A stretch of DNA of 53,486 nucleotides, taken from NCBI GenBank assembly GCA_001898225.1, contig MKTJ01000061.1:48879-102364 (forward strand). Direction: 5' to 3'. Below are positions 24,578-33,400 of this stretch, piece after piece. Made by a program: the position numbers and the translations under genes. Source of the DNA: Chloroflexi bacterium 54-19. Lineage in GTDB: Bacteria > Chloroflexota > Chloroflexia > Chloroheliales > Chloroheliaceae. Every line of letters begins with the position of its first letter. Position 1 is the first letter of the stretch. The notes beneath the pieces were generated by a model, which worked only from the letters and a program-made list of their open reading frames with translations, searched no databases and had not been told where the DNA came from.

Positions 24578-25525
24578 TCAGGCTTTAACGGGCAGGTGCT
24601 TTGCCAGCCAACCGGTAATAAGCCCGTGAACCTCGTCCCGGTTGGTTTCGTTCAGAATTTCGTGGCGGGCCTCCGGGTAAAGGACCAGTTCGACATCCTT
24701 GATGCCCTGCGCCCGGTAGCGGTCAGCCAGGGCTTTAACCCCTTCGGAGTTCTCGCCACCGACCGGGTCATGACTGCCCGAAGCAATCAGTATGGGCAAG
24801 TCTTTGGGGACACGGGCCTCGTTCTCCGGCTTCCACATTTCGAGCATACCGTTAAACATATCGTAGACAAGCTGGTTCGAAAAACCAAAACCGGACCATG
24901 GGTCATCTACATACTTCTGGACCTCGGCTTCATCCCGGCTCAACCACTCAAAACCGGTCTTTGGAGTGAAAGGCGCATTAAACCCGACAAACATCTGGGC
25001 AAAGGCTGCCGAAGGTTGGCGAGCATCAGCCGTGGCTGCTCCCTGCAAAAAAGGCAACATCTGGTCGGCCCCGGCCAGGGCACCCGTGCTGCCGGTCAGG
25101 ATAACCCCGGCCAGTTCGTTGCCGTACAGCTCGATATAGTTCTGGGTGAGGAAGGAGCCCATGCTGTGGCCCAGGATAAAGACCGGCAGACCGGGATTTT
25201 CGCTGGTGGCCTGTCCTGCCAGTTGGTGAATATCGTTGAGGATGCCGCTCCAACCTTCCGGTCCGGCCCATCCGGCGTTTTCGAGGTTTGCAGCGGTCTG
25301 GCCGTGACCCCGGTGGTCGGGGGCGTAGACCGCGTAACCCTGCCCGGCCAGTATCCGGGCCAGGCGGTCGTAACGGGCGCTATGCTCGGCGGCCCCGTGA
25401 ATGACCAGGACAACGGCCTGGGGTGCTGACCCTGTAGGAACCCACTTCCTTACAAAAACATCTACGCCATCGGGGCTTTTCAGTTGAAACGTGGTCGCGT
25501 TAACTTCGTCTGACATATTTACCAC
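24578..25525 (-). CDS. Alpha/beta hydrolase, monoacylglycerol-lipase-like
   Basis: 315 residues from an ATG at 25525 with GAGGTGG just upstream. It has the early HG motif in VVLVIHGAAEHSARYDRLA, then YAPDHRGHGQT, the nucleophile elbow GHSMGS, an acidic residue near ILIASGSHDPVGG and a final histidine in YPEARHEILNE. This is the pattern of Hydrolase_4 lysophospholipase/monoacylglycerol lipases: cytoplasmic serine hydrolases that cleave glycerides or related esters. It is monocistronic, divergent from the PhyH-like gene and ends in a clear terminator. A role specific to the surrounding glycoside genes is not indicated. Confidence 0.9.
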   Translation of the reverse strand: MVNMSDEVNATTFQLKSPDGVDVFVRKWVPTGSAPQAVVLVIHGAAEHSARYDRLARILAGQGYAVYAPDHRGHGQTAANLENAGWAGPEGWSGILNDIHQLAGQATSENPGLPVFILGHSMGSFLTQNYIELYGNELAGVILTGSTGALAGADQMLPFLQGAATADARQPSAAFAQMFVGFNAPFTPKTGFEWLSRDEAEVQKYVDDPWSGFGFSNQLVYDMFNGMLEMWKPENEARVPKDLPILIASGSHDPVGGENSEGVKALADRYRAQGIKDVELVLYPEARHEILNETNRDEVHGLITGWLAKHLPVKA

Positions 25526-25909
25526 CTCGTAAAATTATTGAAGCAACGATATAAAAGCGTCTTCGTCCCCAGATTATACAACCGGAAAAGGGCTCCTGAT
25601 AGTCAAAAAGATAAATAGACGGTTAACATTCTGAATTGCCCCAAAATACAGTATGCAAAAACCGGCCTTTTTTGTATAATGAGGCTGGTTTTTAGCATCA
25701 CCGGCAAACCTGCTTTTCCCGGCAAATATCCTTTTTTACAAACCAGAAATTAACAAGGTACAGGGTTGTGCCGTGTTTCCCACACATAAACCCCTGCTCC
25801 CATTAGCAATTTAATAAAGTGCGACTTTCGCTTTGTGCGTGAAAAGCCTTAAATTAACTTCAAAGGCTTGCTTCAAGCGAAAGTCCTATGACGATAGAGG
25901 AAGATGACC
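25526..25909. other. Divergent intergenic region with structured leader
   Basis: 384 bases between the hydrolase (minus) and PhyH-like (+) genes. It has a TATAAT at 25675-25680 on the + strand without a good -35, and TATAAT on the minus strand near 25574-25579 that could serve the hydrolase. Its right end is occupied by the nested inverted repeat described separately. No coding potential is visible. Confidence 0.5.
25823..25885 (+). promoter_or_regulatory. Nested hairpin in the leader of the PhyH-like gene
   Basis: Outer arms GACTTTCGCTT (25823-25833) and AAGCGAAAGTC (25875-25885) pair perfectly over 11 bases. Inside them AAGCCTT (25844-25850) and AAGGCTT (25863-25869) pair over 7 bases around a 12-base AT-rich loop. 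The element ends about 25 bases before the start codon and no T-run follows, so it is not a simple terminator. It could be an RNA leader structure or a pair of protein-binding sites. I do not recognise it as a known riboswitch. Confidence 0.55.
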
Positions 25910-26728
25910 GTGGCTGAATTAACTCTTTCCCAGGGCCAGCGCCAATTCTTTGAGACTTTTGGCTACCTGGCTTTTCCGGGCCTGCTCAAACCGGAAATCG
26001 AGGAAATCACCCGCAAGTTCGAGGGCGTCTTCGAGACGGCCAAATTGCAACACGACCCCACCAAACGGAGCGTTATCGTGCCGTTTATTGACCAGGACGC
26101 CTATCTATCGAGCCTGCTCGACCACCCGGCTATCGAGATGATTGCGGAGGGGCTGCTCGGTGCGGACTTTAACTATCTCGGTAGCGACGGCAATTTTTAT
26201 ACGGGCGACACCTCCTGGCACAGCGACGGGCTGCACGAGAATAACGGCTATATCAAGATAGCCCTCTACCTGGACCCGGTTGGCCCGACCAGCGGGGCCT
26301 TGCGGGTCATTCCCGGTTCGCACAAACTCCCGAAGACAGCCAAAATTCGCAGGGCCGCTACCTCCAAAGAACTCTGGGGCATCGAGCAGTCCGAGGTTCC
26401 GGCGGCAATCCTGACTACCCAACCGGGTGACGTGGTGGTGTTCGACCACAACATCATGCACGCCTCGTTTGGCGGCGGCACCCGGCGCAGAATGTTCACG
26501 TTGAACCTGGCCCGCCACTGCGAGACCGAGGCCGAGCTTGCCGACCTGGTGGAATTTATTGACGGGGCTTCGCGCTTCTGGCTCGACCAGGCTTTTGGCC
26601 CGGCCATGCTTGCGACAGCCTCGCCCAAACGGATGCAGCACTTGCAGCAGGTTATCGAAAACGAAGGTCACTTACCGGAACTATCGGCCCAGGCCCGCCT
26701 CGTAATGGCCGAACCGGCCCGCGGCTAA
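25910..26728 (+). CDS. Phytanoyl-CoA dioxygenase (PhyH) family protein
   Basis: 272 residues from GTG 25910, which has GAGGA 8 bases upstream; the ATG at 25904 is only 2 bases from that site and would add two codons. It is a non-heme iron, 2-oxoglutarate-type oxygenase: QFFETFGYLAFPGLL at the N-terminus, the iron ligands H104-x-D106 in SWHSDGLH and H184 in MHASFGG, and R192 positioned to hold 2-oxoglutarate. RVIPGSHK is also characteristic. Members hydroxylate diverse small molecules; the substrate here is unknown. It lies 36 bases before the GH116 gene and is likely co-transcribed with it, so a glycoside or aglycone is a reasonable guess. Confidence 0.88.
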   Translation: MAELTLSQGQRQFFETFGYLAFPGLLKPEIEEITRKFEGVFETAKLQHDPTKRSVIVPFIDQDAYLSSLLDHPAIEMIAEGLLGADFNYLGSDGNFYTGDTSWHSDGLHENNGYIKIALYLDPVGPTSGALRVIPGSHKLPKTAKIRRAATSKELWGIEQSEVPAAILTTQPGDVVVFDHNIMHASFGGGTRRRMFTLNLARHCETEAELADLVEFIDGASRFWLDQAFGPAMLATASPKRMQHLQQVIENEGHLPELSAQARLVMAEPARG

Positions 26729-26764
26729 ACCCTGGTTAATATTTTTTAGAAAGCAAAGTAGCTT

Positions 26765-29314
26765 ATGTCTTCTACACTCAATCCTGACTCCGCCAACGAC
26801 TGGCCGGTCTTGACCCGGTACGACCGCGACCACCTGGCCCGGATTGCCCTGCCCCTGGGCGGCATCGGCACCGGCACGGTATCGCTAGGGGGCCGGGGCT
26901 ATTTGCACGACTGGGAAATCGTCAACCGCCCGGCCAAAGGTTTTACCCCCTCGAACTGCTTTTTCGCGCTTTACACTCAAACCGCCGGGGGACAGGCCGT
27001 AAGCCGCGCCCTGGAAGGACCGCTTGACGTACAGTATTTCGAAGGCTCGTCGGGGAGCATCGCGGTCAATCACGGGTTGCCCCGTTTCCGGGAAGCTTCT
27101 TTCGAGGCGGCTTACCCGTTCGGCCAGGTCTTGCTGAGCGACCCCGAAGTGCCGCTCACGGTCCGGCTCGAAGCCTTTAACCCGCTGGTCCCGGCAGACC
27201 CTGCCGCCAGCAGTCTGCCGGTGGCAGTCCTGCGTTATCGCCTGAGCAACCCGACCGGCCAGACCGTTACCGCGGCGGTCTGCGGCAGTCTGCAAAACTT
27301 TATCGGGGAAGACGGCCTCAACGGCAAACCCGACCGGAACTTTAACGGTTACCAGGAAACCGCCGGGCTGCGGGGTTTAGTTTTCCGCTCGGCAGGGGTC
27401 AGCCCGGAGGCCGAACAATGGGGCAGCATGGCCCTGACGACCACCAGCCAGGACGAGTTAAGTTACCGGACCAGTTGGACCAAACCGGTCAGTTGGAGCA
27501 ACTCCTTACTCGATTTCTGGGACGATTTTAGCGCCGACGGCAGACTGGACGAACGGGAACAGGCCGGGGTAGACGCGCCGGTCGGCTCGCTGGCGGTAAA
27601 ACTGGACATCCCGGCAGGGGAAAGCCGGACCGTCACTTTCCTCCTGACCTGGCATTTCCCCAACCGGCAAAGCTGGTCACCCGGCGGCGAAGCTACCTGG
27701 TATGACGGCGGGGCTAACGATTGCGGCGCACCCACTATCGGCAACTATTACACGACCCTTTACGCCGACGCCTGGGACGCCGCCGCTAAAATCGCGCCCG
27801 AACTGCCGGGCCTGGAAGAAAAGACCCTGCTTTTCGTCAAAGCTTTCTGCGAAAGCGACCTGCCTGAGGTGGTCAAAGAAGCGGCCCTCTATAACGTGAG
27901 TACGCTCCGGACTCAGACCTGCTTCCGCACCCCGGACGGGCGGTTCTGGGGCTGGGAAGGCAACCACGACCACAAAGGGTCCTGTCTCGGTTCGTGTACG
28001 CACGTCTGGAATTACGAGCAGGCGACAGCGTTTCTTTTTGGTGACCTGGCCTGCCGGATGCGCGAGGTCGAGTTCAAACAGGCCACCCTTGCCAACGGCC
28101 ACATGAGTTTCCGGGTCTATCTGCCGCTCGAATACGCCACCAACTGGGGTCTGGCCGCCGCCGACGGGCAAATGGGCTGCTTGATGAAGCTCTACCGGGA
28201 CTGGCAGTTATCCGGTGACGACGCCATGCTGCGGGATTTATGGCCGCAGGCCCGCAAAGCCCTCGAATTCTGCTGGCTTGAAGGCGGTTGGGACGCCGAC
28301 CGGGACGGAGTCATGGAAGGCTGCCAGCACAATACCATGGACGTGGAGTATTACGGCCCCAACCCGCAGATGACTTTCTGGTATCTGGGGGCGCTGCGGG
28401 CCTGCGAGGAAATGGCCCGCTACCTGGGCGAGACCGATTTTGCGGACTACTGCCAGGGCCTTTTCAAAAACGGGAGCGAATGGACCGGTAAGAATTTGTT
28501 CAACGGGGACTATTTCGAGCACGAAATTCGCCCGCTGGGCCACGGGGCTAAACTCGCCCCCGGTATCCGCCACAAAGACATGGGGGCCGCCAACCTGGAT
28601 AACCCGGAATTGCAACTGGGGGCGGGCTGCCTGGTCGACCAGTTAGTCGGGCAGTATATGGCCCATATCTGCGGGCTGGGCTACCTGGGCGACCCGGAGC
28701 AGATGCGCCAGACCCTCGCCAGTATCATGCGCTACAACTACCGGGAGAGTTTCTTCGGCCATTTCAACAACATGCGCTCGTTCGTCCTCAACGACGAAGC
28801 GGCCTTGCTCATGGCCTCCTACCCCAAGGGGCGACGGCCCGAACGGCCTTTCCCCTACTTCACCGAGGTCATGACCGGCTTCGAATACACGGCGGCGGCC
28901 CACATGCTTTACGAGGGGCAGCTTGAGGACGGGCTGAAGGTTATCACCTCGATTCGCCGCCGCTATGATGGGCAGCGCCGGAGCCCCTTCAACGAAGCCG
29001 AGTGCGGCCACCACTACGCCAGGGCCATGGCAAGCTGGGCCCCGGTGCTGGCTTTGAGCGGCTACCACTATTCGGGGGTCCGTCAGTCCATGGAGTTCGC
29101 AGCCACCCCGGAGGCTTCACAGGTCTTCTGGTCGAACGGTTACGCCTGGGGCACTTTTGCCCAGAAGCCGGGCGAGCAGGGACGCGAGGTGGAGTTGACC
29201 GTGCTTCACGGCTCTTTGACCCTGCGCGAACTTGGCCTCGGCGGGAACGTGCCAGCCAGGTTCGAAGAACCGCGCCAGGTGCAGGCCGGGGAGACTTTGG
29301 CGGTCCGGTTCTAA
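26765..29314 (+). CDS. GH116-type glycosidase (GBA2-like, DUF608)
   Basis: 849 residues. The N-terminal third begins with LPLGGIGTGTVSLGGRGYLHDWEIVNRP, shortened here to its core GGIGTGTxSLGGRG, the start of the GBA2 beta-sandwich domain. The C-terminal (alpha/alpha)6 domain carries LGSCTHVWNYEQATAFLF and HNTMDVEYYGPNPQ, where D526 corresponds to the proposed acid/base aspartate of GH116. Known members are beta-glucosidases, beta-xylosidases or glucosylceramidases. No signal peptide is seen, so it acts inside the cell on imported glycosides. An ATG start follows AGAAAG. A strong terminator follows 10 bases after the stop. Confidence 0.9.
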   Translation: MSSTLNPDSANDWPVLTRYDRDHLARIALPLGGIGTGTVSLGGRGYLHDWEIVNRPAKGFTPSNCFFALYTQTAGGQAVSRALEGPLDVQYFEGSSGSIAVNHGLPRFREASFEAAYPFGQVLLSDPEVPLTVRLEAFNPLVPADPAASSLPVAVLRYRLSNPTGQTVTAAVCGSLQNFIGEDGLNGKPDRNFNGYQETAGLRGLVFRSAGVSPEAEQWGSMALTTTSQDELSYRTSWTKPVSWSNSLLDFWDDFSADGRLDEREQAGVDAPVGSLAVKLDIPAGESRTVTFLLTWHFPNRQSWSPGGEATWYDGGANDCGAPTIGNYYTTLYADAWDAAAKIAPELPGLEEKTLLFVKAFCESDLPEVVKEAALYNVSTLRTQTCFRTPDGRFWGWEGNHDHKGSCLGSCTHVWNYEQATAFLFGDLACRMREVEFKQATLANGHMSFRVYLPLEYATNWGLAAADGQMGCLMKLYRDWQLSGDDAMLRDLWPQARKALEFCWLEGGWDADRDGVMEGCQHNTMDVEYYGPNPQMTFWYLGALRACEEMARYLGETDFADYCQGLFKNGSEWTGKNLFNGDYFEHEIRPLGHGAKLAPGIRHKDMGAANLDNPELQLGAGCLVDQLVGQYMAHICGLGYLGDPEQMRQTLASIMRYNYRESFFGHFNNMRSFVLNDEAALLMASYPKGRRPERPFPYFTEVMTGFEYTAAAHMLYEGQLEDGLKVITSIRRRYDGQRRSPFNEAECGHHYARAMASWAPVLALSGYHYSGVRQSMEFAATPEASQVFWSNGYAWGTFAQKPGEQGREVELTVLHGSLTLRELGLGGNVPARFEEPRQVQAGETLAVRF

Positions 29315-29324
29315 ACTTTTATAG

Positions 29325-29369
29325 CCTACCTTCTGCGCTTTCTCAAAGAGTACCGGAGGTAGGTTTTTT
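29325..29369 (+). terminator. Rho-independent terminator after the GH116 gene
   Basis: CCTACCT at 29325-29331 pairs perfectly with AGGTAGG at 29357-29363 and is followed directly by six T (29364-29369). The loop is 25 bases. It starts 10 bases after the stop codon of the GH116 gene and ends that transcript. Confidence 0.8.
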
Positions 29370-29575
29370 GTAAACCAGTTTTAAGGGATATGTCTTCTAT
29401 CCGGCGGCTGTTCGGCCTGGGTAAGACCTCTCTATCGCTTTCTTGATAAGTATTGACTAATTTAATTAATTAGCTTTACAGAATTATATATAGCAGGTTA
29501 TACTAATCTTAAATCCTGGCATCAGGATTTACTTCCAAAATCTATCAATTTATTAGCCTACAAAAGAGAATAATT

Positions 29576-30289
29576 ATGGCCGTATTTGGAAAAGAAAAAC
29601 TGATTGGCCGGACCGGGAAAGTTGTCGAAATCGAGATGGTCACCCCGCACATGAAGCGGGTCCGCCTGGCCGGGAAAGAATTGCGCCACCAGAATTGGGG
29701 GCAGGGGCATCACATCCGGATATTTGTAGACTCCCTGTTGAAATTACATGATAGCCTGCGCTCTTACTCGGTCTGGCACTATGACGGCGAGGAAGGACTT
29801 GTTGACCTGTTGATGCTGGTACATGGCGAGGGTCCGGGCAGCAAGTGGGTGGAAAAGGTCAAAGTGGGCGATTCCGCCACGTTTATAAGCGTGCTGGGCC
29901 GGTTCAGGATTATACCGGAAGCTTCCTACTATCTTCTTGCCGCCGAGGAAACCGGCGCGGTAGCGCTCCAGGCCCTATGGAAAAATTTCCCCGCCGAGAA
30001 AAAAGTCCTGGGCGCTTTCGAGGCGGACACCCCTGAGGACGCTTTGCCCGACCTGCCGGGAAAGACTCTCCCCTGGGTTTATCGCCAGGGTAAGCCCGCT
30101 TCACCTGAAAGCGGCCTGTTCGAAGCCATCAAAAAGATAGAACTGCCACCCGAACCCGGCGTTGCTTATGTGGCCGGGGAGACGAAAACCTGCCTGGCTA
30201 TCCGCAGCTATTTGTTAGAAAAGGGCTGGCCCAAACAGAATTTGCAGGTCAAGCCGTTCTGGGAAGCCGGCAGGACCGGCCTGGACTAG
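29576..30289 (+). CDS. Siderophore-interacting-type FAD/NAD(P)H oxidoreductase
   Basis: 237 residues from ATG 29576. The first half is a flavin-binding barrel (VVEIEMVTPHMKRVRLAGKEL, then LRSYSVWHYDGEEG as FAD contact, then VHGEGPGSKWVEKVKVGD). The second half has YLLAAEETGAVALQAL, a nucleotide-binding segment, and the end YVAGETKTCLAIRSYLLEKGW. This is the SIP (FAD_binding_9 plus SIP) family, which reduces ferric siderophores with NAD(P)H in the cytoplasm. No siderophore transport or biosynthesis gene is adjacent, so iron release from siderophores is inferred only from the family. It is preceded by an AT-rich region that holds TTGACT at 29453-29458. Confidence 0.9.
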   Translation: MAVFGKEKLIGRTGKVVEIEMVTPHMKRVRLAGKELRHQNWGQGHHIRIFVDSLLKLHDSLRSYSVWHYDGEEGLVDLLMLVHGEGPGSKWVEKVKVGDSATFISVLGRFRIIPEASYYLLAAEETGAVALQALWKNFPAEKKVLGAFEADTPEDALPDLPGKTLPWVYRQGKPASPESGLFEAIKKIELPPEPGVAYVAGETKTCLAIRSYLLEKGWPKQNLQVKPFWEAGRTGLD

Positions 30290-30454
30290 ATTAGAGTTAA
30301 GTCGCCCTTTTTCTCGCCCCAATCTGATAAATCTGCTATTCTATCTACCGATAGCCAGGTCACTGGAAACCGCTAAACGGAAGCGAAGGAATAGCAACTT
30401 ATCAGATACCGGGGAACTACCCCGGCCAATCGAACGGCCTCTACCCTGTTTTAG

Positions 30455-30580
30455 TTCAACTTGAAGCCGACCGGCCTCTGGGATAACGGCTATACCGGCG
30501 AACACGCCGAGGACCAGGGCGACTATTTTTTCTCAAACTTCGCCCCAAGCACTAAATTCAATTTGAAGTATTTTTCATGA
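30455..30580 (+). pseudogene. Short open frame overlapping the permease start; possible gene remnant
   Basis: Between a TAG at 30452-30454 and the TGA at 30578-30580 lies a 41-codon frame with protein-like composition (it contains TGLWDNGYTGEHAEDQ and GDYFFSNF). It ends in an ATGA overlap with the next gene, the usual arrangement for translationally coupled genes. No ATG or GTG start exists in it; a TTG at 30461 is the only candidate. It could be the decayed 3' end of a lost gene of a transport operon, or chance. I do not recognise the sequence. Confidence 0.25.
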
Positions 30581-31593
30581 ACAACGGGTTTCCCTGGGTA
30601 GTAGTTAACGAAAATACCGGCGAGATACTGGCGGGGGCCAATGACCGGGCCAAAGCAGAGGCAATTGCCAGGGTCATAGGAGGCGTGGCGAAAGAATACG
30701 CCCTTATTGCCCTGCACGAGCAGGTCCAGACCCGACCCCCGGAACGGCACTCCCGGCCAAGCACCATCAAAGAATCGGTCGGGGACCGCCTGTTCCTGGC
30801 CGGAATTTACCTGTTTCTGCTACTGGTGCTGGTCATTATCCTGTTTCCCCTGCTTTATATTGTCAGCGCCTCTTTGAGCAGCCCCGGTGCCGTGGCCTCC
30901 GGGCGGGTGCTGCTCTGGCCGGTCGATTTCTCCCTGCGGAACTATTCCCAGGCCCTGGGCGACCAGCGCATACCGCTCGGCCTGTTCAACTCCCTCTTTT
31001 ATACCTTTTTTGGCACCGTTATCAGCGTAGCCCTGACCATCGCTATCGCCTACCCGCTGTCGCGCCGGACTTTTTATGGCCGGGGTGTCCTGATGGCGGC
31101 GATTGTCTTCACGATGCTGTTTTCGGGCGGCTTAATCCCGACCTACCTGGTAGTGAAGTCGGTGGGTTTACTTAACACGCGGTGGGCTTTGCTGATACCG
31201 CAAGCTATCGGGGTCTGGCAGGTTATCGTGGCCCGGACCTTTTTTCAAAGCAATATCCCGGACGACCTGGAAGAAGCGGCGGCGCTGGACGGGTGCGGCG
31301 ACCTGCGCTTTATCTGGTCGGTGGTGCTGCCCCTTTCCAGGCCGATTATGGCTATTTTGATTCTGATGTACGCTACTTTCCAGTGGAACTCCTACTTTGA
31401 CGCCCTGATTTATTTAAGAGACCCCGATTTGTTCCCCCTGCAACTGATTTTACGGAGCAGCCTGGTCCAGAATACCGCCAACAGTAGTTCGATGGCGCTG
31501 ATAGTTCTGTCGACCATCCCGGCCCTGATTATTTATCGCTACGTGCATCGCTTTTTCACCCAGGGGATGCTGCTCGGCGCGGTAAGGGGTTAG
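30577..31593 (+). CDS. ABC transporter permease, carbohydrate type, with extra N-terminal domain
   Basis: 338 residues. From about residue 65 it is a MalG/LplC-type inner membrane permease with six hydrophobic segments and the EAA loop EEAAALDGCGDLRFIWSVVLP that contacts the ATPase. Residues 1-60 are a soluble extension (PWVVVNENTGEILAG, then AKAEAIARVIGG) not found in ordinary permeases. Partner genes are lacking: no second permease, binding protein or ATPase appears on either side. Family knowledge says such permeases import oligosaccharides or sugar alditols as heterodimers, so this one must pair with a distant product or be a relic. An upstream short frame overlaps its ATG by ATGA. Confidence 0.85.
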   Translation: MNNGFPWVVVNENTGEILAGANDRAKAEAIARVIGGVAKEYALIALHEQVQTRPPERHSRPSTIKESVGDRLFLAGIYLFLLLVLVIILFPLLYIVSASLSSPGAVASGRVLLWPVDFSLRNYSQALGDQRIPLGLFNSLFYTFFGTVISVALTIAIAYPLSRRTFYGRGVLMAAIVFTMLFSGGLIPTYLVVKSVGLLNTRWALLIPQAIGVWQVIVARTFFQSNIPDDLEEAAALDGCGDLRFIWSVVLPLSRPIMAILILMYATFQWNSYFDALIYLRDPDLFPLQLILRSSLVQNTANSSSMALIVLSTIPALIIYRYVHRFFTQGMLLGAVRG

Positions 31594-31896
31594 GGTTTGC
31601 ACATCCTTTTCCTGTTATCAAACTGTTGAGAGCAAGATTTCTCCTTTGTGTAAACGTCCGTGCTATTCGCCAAAGGCGTGGAGACACCCTCCGGGCGCGT
31701 GCAAAGCTATAGGATGATAGTTCTTAAGGTTGTGTCTTATTCCAATAAGCCCAGTCGGAACCACGTTCAACGTTCAACGATTTTATTCCTTTGCAAGACC
31801 GTTTTAAAATGGTCTTAAATTTTGACTCCGTATATAATAGGCGGACCCAACGACACAGTTGGCACCGAAGTTAGGTTTAGCGAGAAAGAAACGAAC
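31594..31896. other. Intergenic region before the TldD gene
   Basis: 303 bases without a gene. The first 150 show no clear structure. The right part holds a tandem GTTCAACGTTCAACG (31768 area), a 22-base near-perfect palindrome and a TATAAT, each described or placed separately. Confidence 0.5.
31795..31838 (+). promoter_or_regulatory. Palindrome and -10 element upstream of the TldD/PmbA operon
   Basis: Arms AAGACC (31795-31800) and GGTCTT (31811-31816) flank GTTTTAAAAT; TTTT and AAAA inside also pair, so the 22-base element is self-complementary except for one G/T position. A TATAAT follows at 31833-31838. The palindrome overlaps where a -35 would be and could be an operator. It might instead be a hairpin ending upstream transcription. 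Confidence 0.45.
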
Positions 31897-33399
31897 ATGC
31901 CCAAAAAGCTTAGGGTCGAAAGTTATAACGAGGCCGTAGACGCGCTCCTTAAAAAGGCGGACGAACTGGGCGTCTACGCCATCGGGCGGATTCAGGACAG
32001 CCGGGGCCGCAGCCTCAGTGTCAATAATGGCCGCCTGGAACGGATTGATACCGGCAGTTCGGTTGGCATCGGCGTACAGGTCTTTACCCCGGAAGGCCAT
32101 ACCGGGTTTGTTTCCAGCGACCAGGTGACCCCTGAAAGTTGCCGGAACCTGGTTGAGACCGCCGCCCGGCTGGCCCGCAGCGCCTCGGCTTTCGGCACCG
32201 AAACCAATCGCGCCGTCTTCGAAATCGAATCCAACGGCAAACAGACTATTGCCACCGACTTCAAGACCCTGGACGAAACTTCTTACGACGAGCAGGTCAA
32301 AACGCTCCTGGGAGCCAACGAACAGGCCCGCGGCTACGGCAACGGCCTGTCGGTCCGCAGCGGCCACGGTATCTCCGACCCTCACTGGCGAATTGTCCGC
32401 AGCGACGGCACCGACATCTCGTTCGATACCCCTCATGCCTCGGTCGGCATGTCTATCACCGCCCCGGCCAGCGGCGGCAAACCGGCGACGGCCAGCGCCA
32501 GCGTGAGCGGGCCGGACAGCCGGGTCTTGCTGGATGAAATCTTCCAGGAACGGCTCGATTTGCGCACTCGCAAGGCCGCCAACCTGGCCCAACGGCTGGT
32601 CAACGCCCCCCAGATTAAAGGCGGCAGCTACAAACTGGTCATAGATTACGCCCTGGCGAAAGGGCTGGCCCACGAAGCTTTCGGCCACGCCAGCGAAACC
32701 GACGGGATGGAAACCTCGATTCTTGGCAAAGAAGGCATCATGCGAGTCGGGGAGAAAATGGCCGCCGAATTCGTAACTATTACCGATGGGCCGGTGCTGG
32801 GCGACTACGCCTACCAGCCGGTCAGCGCCAACGGCATGCCCCGCCAGACCGTCGAAATCCTCAAAGACGGGGTCTTGCGGGCCGGGCTGGCCGACCTCTT
32901 TTCCGCTGGCAAAGCCGGGGTGCCGATTAGCGGGGCCGAACGCATCGAAAGCTACCGCAACCTTCCCCTGCCGCGCATGACTAACATTCGGATTACTGTC
33001 CAGGACCCGGTAAAATTCGAGACCCGCTTCGAACTGGTCACGCCCGAAGAACTGCGCGAAACCCTCCTGGCGAACGGCCTCCTGAAAGAAGGCGAACCGG
33101 CCCTTTACCTGGCCGGGTACAAGGGCGGGCAGGTCAACCCCAAGGACGGCGACTTTGTCTTTAACTGCGCCGCCATTTACGACCTGAGCCAGCCCGACCT
33201 GCCGCTCTACCAACCGGCCATCTTTAGCGGTAAAGTCCTGGCGGCCCTGCATTCCATCCTGGGCGGGCTCGGCCCCTTGCACCTCGACGCCATGGGTCAC
33301 TGCGGCAAAGGTGGGCAGAGCGTCCCCAGCAGCGGCGGAGCGCACAGCTTCGTGGTGGTAGACCGTAACGAGAACGTGACGATTGGAGGAGCCAGCTAA
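31897..33399 (+). CDS. TldD/PmbA-family metalloprotease, TldD type
   Basis: 500 residues from the ATG at 31897 with a GAGAAAG upstream; an earlier in-frame start at 31822 would overlap the promoter and lacks a ribosome binding site. The zinc motif HEAFGH (H259, E260, H263) in LAHEAFGHASETDG is intact, as are the long glycine-rich C-terminal segment and GGxxxxxPSSGGAHSF region near the end. In other bacteria TldD pairs with TldE/PmbA and degrades unfolded peptides and processes microcin B17 or similar peptides. The next gene, starting one base after the stop, encodes the partner. No peptide-modification genes are nearby, so a general peptidase role is most likely. Confidence 0.92.
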   Translation: MPKKLRVESYNEAVDALLKKADELGVYAIGRIQDSRGRSLSVNNGRLERIDTGSSVGIGVQVFTPEGHTGFVSSDQVTPESCRNLVETAARLARSASAFGTETNRAVFEIESNGKQTIATDFKTLDETSYDEQVKTLLGANEQARGYGNGLSVRSGHGISDPHWRIVRSDGTDISFDTPHASVGMSITAPASGGKPATASASVSGPDSRVLLDEIFQERLDLRTRKAANLAQRLVNAPQIKGGSYKLVIDYALAKGLAHEAFGHASETDGMETSILGKEGIMRVGEKMAAEFVTITDGPVLGDYAYQPVSANGMPRQTVEILKDGVLRAGLADLFSAGKAGVPISGAERIESYRNLPLPRMTNIRITVQDPVKFETRFELVTPEELRETLLANGLLKEGEPALYLAGYKGGQVNPKDGDFVFNCAAIYDLSQPDLPLYQPAIFSGKVLAALHSILGGLGPLHLDAMGHCGKGGQSVPSSGGAHSFVVVDRNENVTIGGAS

Positions 33400-33400
33400 A

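Noticed and set aside
24572..25429. A 285-codon + strand frame opposite the monoacylglycerol-lipase-like gene
   Set aside because: The minus-strand gene has full hydrolase motifs, a ribosome binding site and a terminator; the + frame has none.
31804..33345. A 513-codon open frame on the minus strand opposite the TldD gene
   Set aside because: It mirrors the TldD gene in a GC-rich region, shows no known domain, and TldD with its HEAFGH motif is clearly the real gene.
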